Origin: DAOSVX01 sp964616495
GTDB taxonomy: Bacteria > Bacillota_I > Bacilli_A > RF39 > UBA660
Reading direction: 5' to 3'
Length of the DNA stretch: 10,804 nucleotides
Assembly (NCBI GenBank): GCA_964616495.1
Contig: CAZTRF010000031.1
Location: 1-10,804 of the forward strand
Position 1 is the stretch's first letter. Each line of letters starts with the position of its first letter. The notes beneath the pieces were generated by a model. It had not been told where the DNA came from. It made no database searches and saw only the letters and a program-made list of their open reading frames with translations. The translations under genes were made by a program, and so were the position numbers. Positions 5,612 through 10,804 of this stretch are shown here, piece after piece.

Positions 5612-6492
5612 AAAGTGGTTTTGTAAGTTTAATAGGAAGGCCTAATGCTGGTAAAAGCACACTTTTAAATTCAATTATCAATGCCAAAGTAGCTATTACT
5701 TCTGATAAACCTCAAACCACGAGAAATGTTATTCAAGGAATTTATAATGATAGCGATTATCAAATAGTCTTTGTTGATACTCCGGGTATTCATCAAGCCA
5801 ATAATAAATTAGGAAAGCTTTTAAATAAACAGGCTCTTTCATTAATGACTGATGTTGATTTAATTTACTTTGTAGTTGATGGTAGTGAGTTTTTAGGTAG
5901 AGATGAAAAAAATATACTAGCCGCTTTAGAATCCAAAAATATACCAGTTGTCTTAGTAATTAATAAAATAGATAAAATGAGTGACGAAGATATTTTGGGA
6001 AAAATAAATATTTATAAAGATGCCTTTCCCTTTTCAGAAATAGTACCTATTTCGGCTTTAAAACAAGATAATATAGAAAGGCTTATAGAAGTTACTAAAA
6101 AGTATTTGAATGATGATATAAAATATTTTGATACTGATGTTACTACAACCAATTCAAAAAGCTTTATGATTAGCGAATTTGTACGTGAAAAGATATTAAG
6201 GCTTACTAGTGAAGAAATTCCTCATACAATTACTTGCCAAACAATTAATATTGAATATAAAAAGGATATTATAAATATTCAAGTGGATATTATAGTTGAA
6301 AGAGATTCTATTAAAAAGATAATCATTGGTAAAAGAGGAGCCATGCTTAAACAGATAGGAACTGAATCAAGGGCAGATATTGAAGAACTATTAGGAAAGA
6401 AAGTTTTTTTGGAATTATATGTTAAAACCGTTAGAAAATGGCGTGATAAAGAAAGAATGCTAACGGAATATGGTTTTAAAGATTATGAATAA
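5608..6492 (+). CDS. era: GTPase Era
   Basis: A 294-aa essential GTPase that binds the 3' end of 16S rRNA during 30S assembly. The GTPase domain has G1 GRPNAGKST (10-18), the effector/G2 region QTTRN (36-40), G3 DTPG (57-60), G4 NKID (119-122) and G5 SAL (149-151). The C-terminal KH domain carries the RNA-contacting GKRG loop (241-244) and the usual ending VKTVRKWRDKERML before YGF. Length is normal for Era (about 300). A weak SD GGATGG (5593-5598) and a 4-nt overlap with cdd suggest coupled translation. It acts in the same pathway as YbeY two genes upstream. Confidence 0.98.
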   Translation: MKSGFVSLIGRPNAGKSTLLNSIINAKVAITSDKPQTTRNVIQGIYNDSDYQIVFVDTPGIHQANNKLGKLLNKQALSLMTDVDLIYFVVDGSEFLGRDEKNILAALESKNIPVVLVINKIDKMSDEDILGKINIYKDAFPFSEIVPISALKQDNIERLIEVTKKYLNDDIKYFDTDVTTTNSKSFMISEFVREKILRLTSEEIPHTITCQTINIEYKKDIINIQVDIIVERDSIKKIIIGKRGAMLKQIGTESRADIEELLGKKVFLELYVKTVRKWRDKERMLTEYGFKDYE

Positions 6493-6536
6493 AAATTGAA
6501 AGTATTACTCATTATTATATTAGAAAGGTGAGCAAT

Positions 6537-6617
6537 ATGACTAAAGAAGAGGCTTGGAATAAGTTTAGAGAAACTGGTAAAATAAAATACTATTTAATAT
6601 ATAAGAAATTAAGTTAG
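6537..6617 (+). CDS. yqzL: YqzL-like microprotein (26 aa)
   Basis: A 26-codon ORF between era and recO: MTKEEAWNKFRETGKIKYYL, ending YKKLS. The pattern Trp-x2-Phe-x2-Thr-Gly-x-Ile-x2-Tyr-Leu-x2-Lys matches the small YqzL family, which occupies this exact place in Bacillus genomes (family knowledge). A good SD AAAGGTG (6524-6530) is 6 nt before the ATG, and the recO SD overlaps its stop, so it is clearly a translated cistron. Family members are often about 45-50 aa, so this is a very short version keeping only the core. Its function is unknown. It is too short for default gene callers. Confidence 0.82.
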   Translation: MTKEEAWNKFRETGKIKYYLIYKKLS

Positions 6618-6627
6618 AAGGATATCA

Positions 6628-7359
6628 ATGATTCAAGCAGTAGAAGGAATAATAATTAGTGAAATACCCTATGGGGAAACTAGTAAAATTATTAATATAT
6701 TTTCATTAAATCATGGAATCATAGGAGTTATTTGTAAAGGAGCTAAGAGTACTAAAAGTCGCCTTAGATCTTTTACTACTAGGTTTAACTATGGTACTTT
6801 TAATATGTATTATAAAGAAAATAAATTATCAACCTTAATATCAGTTGATATCATTAACGATTTAAGTAAAATAAAGCAAGATATTGTTTTAATGGGCTAT
6901 CTTAATTATTTAACAGAATTGGCTACTCAAGTTTATAAACAAAACGACAATGAAGAAATATATAAGCTTTACATAAAGATTATAGGTAAAATAAATAGTG
7001 GGATGGATCCTATGATTTTAACGAATATTTTGGAATTAAAGTTACTAGATTATTTGGGAATTTCATTAGAACTAAATAAGTGTATTAAATGTGGAAGTAA
7101 AGACAATATAGTTAGTATCGATTTAGGTAGTGGAGGTTATATTTGTCAAAAGTGTTATAGTGGTGAAGGGTTAATTGATTCCAAAGTAATTAAAATGTTG
7201 AGAATGTATTATTACGTAGAAATAGATTCCATAACTAAAATTGATATTAGTTATGATGTTACAATGAAGATAAATAACATGTTAAATGATTATTATGATA
7301 AATATACGGGGCTTTATTTAAATAGTAAAAAGTTTTTAGATAGGATTACTAACATTTAA
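6628..7359 (+). CDS. recO: DNA repair protein RecO
   Basis: A 243-aa recombination mediator that, with RecR, loads RecA on SSB-coated single-stranded DNA. The N-terminal OB fold (about 1-80) has the typical start AVEGIIISEIPYGETSKIINIFS, with KGAKSTKSRLRSF (37-49) on the DNA-binding face. A helical domain follows, with a four-cysteine zinc module: Cys152-x2-Cys155 and Cys173-x2-Cys176. SD AGAAGG (6616-6621) is 6 nt before the ATG and overlaps the yqzL stop. Length is normal for the family (about 240-255). The order era-yqzL-recO-glyRS is the conserved Bacilli order. Confidence 0.96.
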   Translation: MIQAVEGIIISEIPYGETSKIINIFSLNHGIIGVICKGAKSTKSRLRSFTTRFNYGTFNMYYKENKLSTLISVDIINDLSKIKQDIVLMGYLNYLTELATQVYKQNDNEEIYKLYIKIIGKINSGMDPMILTNILELKLLDYLGISLELNKCIKCGSKDNIVSIDLGSGGYICQKCYSGEGLIDSKVIKMLRMYYYVEIDSITKIDISYDVTMKINNMLNDYYDKYTGLYLNSKKFLDRITNI

Positions 7360-7413
7360 TAAATACAACTTACTAATTATGAATTTTTACTATCTTTTTT
7401 TAGATAATAATTA

Positions 7414-7419
7414 TATAAT
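7414..7419 (+). promoter_or_regulatory. Possible -10 element upstream of glyQS
   Basis: A perfect TATAAT lies 25 nt before the glyQS ATG within the 85-nt gap after recO. No convincing -35 is present at 16-18 nt upstream, where the sequence is T-rich. I see no T-box leader, which often controls glycyl-tRNA synthetase genes in Bacillota; the gap is too short for one. Confidence 0.35.
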
Positions 7420-7444
7420 GTTTAACAAGAAAGAAGTGAGAAAA

Positions 7445-8815
7445 ATGGAAAATATTACAATGGAAGAATTAACTAGTTTTTGTAAAACTAATGGTTTTAT
7501 CTTTCAAGGAAGTGAAATATACGGAGGATTAGCAAATACATGGGACTTCGGGCCATTAGGATCACTTTTAAAAGATAATGTTAAAAATGCTTGGTTAAAG
7601 AAATTTATTCAAGAAGATCCAAATAATGTCAGATTGGATAGTGCTATTTTAATGAATCCTAAAACCTGGGAAGCAAGTGGGCACTTAAGTACTTTTAGCG
7701 ATCCATTAATTGATTGTAGAGCATGTAAAAGTAGATATCGTGCTGATAAACTCTTAGAAGATGCCGGTATCACAAATGTTGAAAGTATGAATAATGAAGA
7801 TTTAGTTGGAGCTATTAAAGATAATAACATCACTTGCCCAAAATGTGGTAAAAGTGATTTTACCGATATTAGGCAATTTAACTTAATGTTTAAGACCTTT
7901 CAAGGGGTTACCGAAGATAATAAAAACACTATTTATTTAAGACCGGAGACAGCCCAAGGTATTTTTACTGACTTTTTAAATATTCAAAGAAGTATGCGTT
8001 TAAAAGTGCCTTTTGGTGTAGCTCAAGTTGGTAAAAGTTTTAGAAATGAAATAACTCCTGGTAATTTTATATTTAGAGTTAGAGAGTTTGAACAAATGGA
8101 GTTAGAATTCTTTTGTAAACCAGGAACTGAATTGGATTGGTTTAAACATTATAAAGAATATTGTAGAAACTTTTTATTGAATTTAAATATTAAAGAGGAA
8201 AACCTAAGATTAAGAGATCATACTCCCGAAGAACTATCTTTTTATAGTAATGCCACAACCGATATTGAATATAAGTTTCCTTTTGGTTGGGGTGAACTTT
8301 GGGGTATAGCAAGTAGAACAGATTATGATCTTACCCAGCATCAAAAAACCTCTTCAGTTAATTTAGGATATTTAGATCCTCAAACTAATGAAAAATATAT
8401 TCCATATGTTATTGAGCCAAGTTTAGGGGTTGAAAGATTAGTATTAACTATTTTATGTAATAGTTATGAAAAAGAAAAGCTAGAAAATGATGAAAGAGAA
8501 GTAATGCATTTTCATCCTTATCTAGCCCCTTATAAGATTGCCATATTCCCACTAGTAAAAAAAATTCATAGTGAAAAAGCCCGGGAAATATATAAAAACC
8601 TATCTAAAGACTTTATGGCTTTATATGATGATACGGCTAGTATTGGTAAACGTTATCGTAGGCAAGATGTTATTGGGACACCATTTTGTATTACTATAGA
8701 TGATGAAACAATTAATAACAATACTGTCACTATTAGAGACCGAGATACAATGAAACAAGAAATAGTAAAAACAGATGATTTAAAAGAGTATATTTCAAAA
8801 AGAATAAAATTTTAA
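7445..8815 (+). CDS. glyQS: Glycyl-tRNA synthetase, single-chain alpha2 type
   Basis: A 456-aa class II synthetase that attaches glycine to tRNA-Gly. It opens with ITMEELTSFCKTNGF and a WDFGPLG segment (33-39). A zinc insertion has Cys91/Cys94 and Cys131/Cys134. Motif 2 is GKSFRNEITPG to FEQMELEFF (197-223) and motif 3 is PSLGVERLVL (325-334). The anticodon-binding domain covers about 363-456. This is the eukaryote/archaea-like homodimer, unlike the alpha2beta2 GlyQ+GlyS of B. subtilis. An ATG at 7379 would add 22 residues, but that stretch contains the putative -10 and is not family-like. ATG 7445, after GAAGTGAG (7433-7440), matches the normal N-terminus. It closes the era-recO block and is followed by a terminator. 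Confidence 0.97.
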   Translation: MENITMEELTSFCKTNGFIFQGSEIYGGLANTWDFGPLGSLLKDNVKNAWLKKFIQEDPNNVRLDSAILMNPKTWEASGHLSTFSDPLIDCRACKSRYRADKLLEDAGITNVESMNNEDLVGAIKDNNITCPKCGKSDFTDIRQFNLMFKTFQGVTEDNKNTIYLRPETAQGIFTDFLNIQRSMRLKVPFGVAQVGKSFRNEITPGNFIFRVREFEQMELEFFCKPGTELDWFKHYKEYCRNFLLNLNIKEENLRLRDHTPEELSFYSNATTDIEYKFPFGWGELWGIASRTDYDLTQHQKTSSVNLGYLDPQTNEKYIPYVIEPSLGVERLVLTILCNSYEKEKLENDEREVMHFHPYLAPYKIAIFPLVKKIHSEKAREIYKNLSKDFMALYDDTASIGKRYRRQDVIGTPFCITIDDETINNNTVTIRDRDTMKQEIVKTDDLKEYISKRIKF

Positions 8816-8818
8816 AAT

Positions 8819-8844
8819 AAGGACTATGCAATATAGTCTTTTTT
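8819..8844 (+). terminator. Terminator after glyQS
   Basis: Stem GGACTAT (8821-8827) with ATAGTCT (8833-8839), about 9 bp including a G-U and flanking A-T pairs, a 5-nt loop GCAAT, and a run of six T (8839-8844). It ends the long housekeeping unit. Confidence 0.85.
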
Positions 8845-8910
8845 AATTGAAAATAATATATTTAATTTATAATTTAATTATGGAGTAAAAAATATTATGT
8901 ATTTAATTTG

Positions 8911-8939
8911 TTGAAATATTTAAATTTATTTGTTACAAT
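8911..8939 (+). promoter_or_regulatory. SigA-type promoter of sepF-divIVA
   Basis: TTGAAA (8911-8916), a 17-nt spacer, and TACAAT (8934-8939) with an extended -10 TG at 8931-8932. It lies 41 nt before the sepF ATG. An upstream ATG-free reading frame through this element (from 8930) is not coding. Confidence 0.82.
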
Positions 8940-8980
8940 TAGCTAGTAATATAAATAAGGGGTTTTTAGGAGGAATAATT

Positions 8981-9385
8981 ATGGGATTTCTAAAGAATTT
9001 ATTTAAAGATGTTGATCCTAAAGATGATGTTGGATCAGAAGAAGAATATTATGATTTATCAGAAGAAGAAGCTATAAAAGAAGCTGATAAGATAGGTAGT
9101 AAAATGATTCTATTAGAGCCTCGTGCTTATTCTGAAAGCCAACAAATAGCCGATCATTTAAAAGCACGCAATAGTGTAGTGGTTAATCTAAAAAGAGTTA
9201 CTTCTGACCAAGCTAAAAGAATAATAGATTTCTTAAGTGGCACTATTTATGCTATTGGTGGAGACTTGCAAAAGATTGGAGTGGGGATTTACTTATGTAC
9301 TCCAAGGAATATTAATGTTCAAGGCAAGATAACCGAAGAAGAAGGAAAAGAAAAAGAAAGTATTGAAGACGAGATAGATTGGTAG
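8981..9385 (+). CDS. sepF: Cell division protein SepF
   Basis: A 134-aa protein that bundles and tethers FtsZ at the septum. The N-terminus MGFLKNLFK is the membrane-binding amphipathic helix, followed by an acidic linker (10-38). The folded core (about 41-115) has RAYSESQQIADHL, VVVNLKRV, DQAKRIIDFLSGTIYAIGGD and YLCTPRNINVQG, all typical of SepF. The tail is acidic. A consensus AGGAGG (8968-8973) lies 7 nt before this ATG. A TTG at 8930 in the same frame would add 17 residues, but it overlaps the -10 and is rejected. divIVA follows after 19 nt. ylmG and ylmH, which sit between the two in many Bacillota, are absent. Confidence 0.96.
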   Translation: MGFLKNLFKDVDPKDDVGSEEEYYDLSEEEAIKEADKIGSKMILLEPRAYSESQQIADHLKARNSVVVNLKRVTSDQAKRIIDFLSGTIYAIGGDLQKIGVGIYLCTPRNINVQGKITEEEGKEKESIEDEIDW

Positions 9386-9404
9386 TTTTCTAGGAGCGTG
9401 AATC

Positions 9405-9836
9405 ATGAAAAAATTTAAAACAAGTTTTACTGGTTACGATAAAACAGAAGTTAATGAATTCGTTAGTAATATAACTAACGAATATGAAAGCATGCTCAAT
9501 AACCTTAAAGCAAAAGATAAGGAACTTGATGAGTTAAAAGAAAAATTAGATAAATATCAAAATATGGAGATGACTTTAAATAAGGCCATCTTGATTGCTG
9601 AAGATACTTCAAATAGAATGAAAAAGCTGGCCGAAAATGAAAGTAGCACTATTCTTAACGATGCTAGAAAGAATGCTTCGAGAATAGTTAATGCCGCATT
9701 AATAAAAGCCGATAAGATAGATAATGATACATTAATATTAAAAAGAAAAATTGAAAATTATAAGCGTCGATTGAGAGCTGAAATAGAAAATCAATTAGTA
9801 ATGATTGATTCGATGGACGATGTTATTGAAGACTAG
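9405..9836 (+). CDS. divIVA: DivIVA-domain protein
   Basis: A 143-aa pole/septum-marking coiled-coil protein that binds curved membrane and recruits partners. The DivIVA lipid-binding domain is seen in FKTSFTGYDKTEVNEFV (4-20) and the following Tyr-Glu (27-28). Coiled-coil helices cover about 22-55 and 56-133. The family N-terminus is shortened: about eight residues of the usual LTPxDIHNK lead are missing. Aligned to B. subtilis, Phe17 is kept (Phe8 here) but the neighbouring Arg18 is Thr9. SD AGGAG (9392-9396) is 8 nt from the ATG. No other start lies between it and the sepF stop, so the short N-terminus is real in this sequence. It ends in a terminator stem that includes its stop codon. Confidence 0.92.
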   Translation: MKKFKTSFTGYDKTEVNEFVSNITNEYESMLNNLKAKDKELDELKEKLDKYQNMEMTLNKAILIAEDTSNRMKKLAENESSTILNDARKNASRIVNAALIKADKIDNDTLILKRKIENYKRRLRAEIENQLVMIDSMDDVIED

Positions 9837-9850
9837 AAATGGTCTTTTTT
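9829..9850 (+). terminator. Terminator after divIVA
   Basis: Stem AAGACTA (9829-9835) with TGGTCTT (9840-9846), one G-U pair, a GAAA tetraloop (9836-9839), and a run of six T (9845-9850). The divIVA TAG lies within the stem and loop, so the gene and terminator overlap. Confidence 0.82.
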
Positions 9851-9862
9851 AATTTAAGCATA

Positions 9863-9891
9863 TTTACAATTCAAAGATAATAAATTATAAT
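9863..9891 (+). promoter_or_regulatory. SigA-type promoter of the GLUG-repeat gene
   Basis: TTTACA (9863-9868), a 17-nt spacer and a perfect TATAAT (9886-9891). It sits just after the divIVA terminator, so the next gene is an independent unit. The start codon is 25 nt past the -10. Confidence 0.85.
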
Positions 9892-9916
9892 ATAAAACAT
9901 TAACTGGAGGAATATA

Positions 9917-10708
9917 ATGAAAAAAAATAATTATAGGGATTATTTAGGGGAAGGAATACCAACTTTTGAGATATATTGCAGAGAAGACTTTGATGAATTA
10001 AGATGCTTCTCTATAAAGTCTCCTATTAAAATAGTTATTAAAAATGATATTGATATGGGAGGAATGGATTTACAATTTGAACCAATTGATTTATCCTCAT
10101 TTCCTTATCCAATATTAATTAGCGGATCGAAACCCATAATTGGTGTGAGAACTGAGGAGACATTGGCTGATAATAAATATAAAATTCAAAATATGGCTGC
10201 TTTTGGTACGGTTTCTGGCACGGGGTTATTTTCTGCTATAGGTGGTTCTCTTACCGCTAAAGATCTTTGTTTTGATGGCTGTTCAGTAAGTGGCCAAGAT
10301 AATGTCGGAATGTTAGTTGGGATGTGCCCTAATGTAACCGTTATTGGTTGTGACGTTGATAATTCAACAATTTATGGTGGCGATGCAGTAGGTGGTTTGG
10401 TAGGGACTACATCTTCATTAAGTATTGATGAATGTTCTATATATGGTGAAATTGAGGGAAACAATTATGTAGGAGGTCTTGTTGGAAAAGTCAAAAATTT
10501 GACAATGAAAAACACAAGAATTTTGAAGCCGGTTGCTTTAAACAATAGTGTTCCTAATCAAACATTATACATCCCTAAAATACCGGGCTATGCGGGATAT
10601 TATCAAAAAATAAATATAGGAGCTTATACCTATTGTGTAGGAATTAGAGTAACTGGAAGTCCAATATTAAGTGGCGATATTAGAATATATGATAAAAAAA
10701 AGAAGTAA
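9917..10708 (+). CDS. GLUG-motif beta-helix repeat protein, no visible signal peptide
   Basis: A 263-aa protein of unknown function. Residues about 37-95 resemble the lead-in of GLUG-domain proteins (IKNDIDMGGMDLQFEPIDL, later YKIQNM). Then come at least four turns marked by GLFSAIGG (103-110), VGMLVG (130-135), VGGLVG (158-163) and VGGLVG (185-190), with a 27-28-residue period, as in right-handed beta-helices. Cysteines recur in the turns (Cys118, 122, 137, 145, 173). A non-repeat C-terminal part (about 205-263) ends in a Lys run. GLUG proteins are usually surface or secreted, yet the N-terminus MKKNNYRDYLGEG has no hydrophobic core, and there is no LPxTG or membrane helix. SD GGAGG (9906-9910) is 6 nt from the ATG. 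Cargo, partner and location unknown. Confidence 0.78.
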   Translation: MKKNNYRDYLGEGIPTFEIYCREDFDELRCFSIKSPIKIVIKNDIDMGGMDLQFEPIDLSSFPYPILISGSKPIIGVRTEETLADNKYKIQNMAAFGTVSGTGLFSAIGGSLTAKDLCFDGCSVSGQDNVGMLVGMCPNVTVIGCDVDNSTIYGGDAVGGLVGTTSSLSIDECSIYGEIEGNNYVGGLVGKVKNLTMKNTRILKPVALNNSVPNQTLYIPKIPGYAGYYQKINIGAYTYCVGIRVTGSPILSGDIRIYDKKKK

Positions 10709-10759
10709 ATCTACAAAAGTATAAATAGAAAAAGTAAGTGTTCGAAAAAGGCATAAAAA

Positions 10760-10788
10760 AAGACACATAGAATTACCTATGATACAAT
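10760..10788 (+). promoter_or_regulatory. Probable promoter for a gene beyond the right edge, with inverted repeat in the spacer
   Basis: TACAAT (10783-10788) has an extended -10 TG at 10780-10781. AAGACA (10760-10765) is a 4/6 -35 at 17 nt. The spacer holds CATAG-6 nt-CTATG (10766-10781), a possible operator or hairpin. No reading frame starts before the window ends. The preceding bases 10709-10759 hold no gene and no clear terminator that I can see. Confidence 0.5.
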
Positions 10789-10804
10789 GTAATTGGAAAA
10801 GTAC

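Noticed and set aside
6496..6521. Promoter before yqzL (TTGAAA followed by TATTAT or TATATT)
   Set aside because: Spacers of 11 or 14 nt are too short for SigA; yqzL is more likely read through from era.
7379..7444. N-terminal extension of glyQS from ATG 7379
   Set aside because: The extra 22 residues are not family-like, have no SD, and cross a TATAAT; ATG 7445 matches the normal GlyRS start.
7360..7444. Glycine T-box or riboswitch upstream of glyQS
   Set aside because: The gap is only 85 nt and shows no T-box sequence, specifier stem or antiterminator.
8930..8980. Extended sepF start at 8930 (TTG)
   Set aside because: It overlaps the -10 region of a good promoter, and the AGGAGG at 8968-8973 with the MGFLKNLFK amphipathic helix marks the real start at 8981.
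1..10804. tRNA genes, CRISPR arrays or complete insertion sequences
   Set aside because: No cloverleaf-like segments, no spaced direct repeats and no transposase-like frame were seen.

Overview
The window is strongly AT-rich, entirely plus-strand coding, and reads like a low-GC Bacillota genome. The gene set and order (rpsU, yqfC, yqfD, ybeY, cdd, era, yqzL, recO, glycyl-tRNA synthetase, then sepF and divIVA) match the Bacilli/Clostridia core. TGA is used as a stop (VanZ-family gene, cdd) and Trp is read from TGG, so this is not a code-4 Mycoplasma. The single-chain GlyRS, the compacted operons and the very AT-rich sequence suggest a reduced-genome, probably host-associated member of class Bacilli (RF39- or Erysipelotrichia-like). 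That placement is inference.

Region 1 (1-2530) is a peptide-export locus. It has a C39-peptidase ABC exporter (22-2094), followed by two small double-glycine-leader precursors missed by ATG-based, length-filtered gene calling. One is 56 aa (2094-2264, start overlapping the exporter stop). The other is 53 aa (2255-2416, overlapping the first) and has no ATG/GTG/TTG; its only plausible start is ATT. Their leaders match each other and the exporter's protease, so this looks like a two-peptide bacteriocin or signalling-peptide system. No immunity gene is visible. A hairpin terminator closes the region.

Region 2 (2543-8844) is a housekeeping block. rpsU has a near-consensus extended -10 promoter and its own terminator. 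Then come yqfC and yqfD (a sporulation-associated pair), a VanZ-family membrane protein, ybeY, cdd, era, a 26-codon yqzL, recO and glyQS, ending in a terminator. Most neighbours overlap or are separated by only a Shine-Dalgarno (SD) sequence. Compared with Bacillus subtilis, yqeY, phoH, yqfF and dgkA are missing, and a VanZ gene sits where phoH-yqfF would be.

Region 3 (8911-9850) is a division operon: a good promoter, sepF, divIVA and a terminator. The usual ylmG and ylmH between them are absent. DivIVA has a shortened N-terminus.

Region 4 (9863-10804) is a separate transcription unit: a near-perfect promoter and a 263-aa protein with GLUG-like beta-helix repeats and no visible signal peptide. 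The last 96 bases carry no gene but end in a promoter-like element with an inverted repeat in its spacer.

The most interesting part is the unannotated two-peptide system in region 1.
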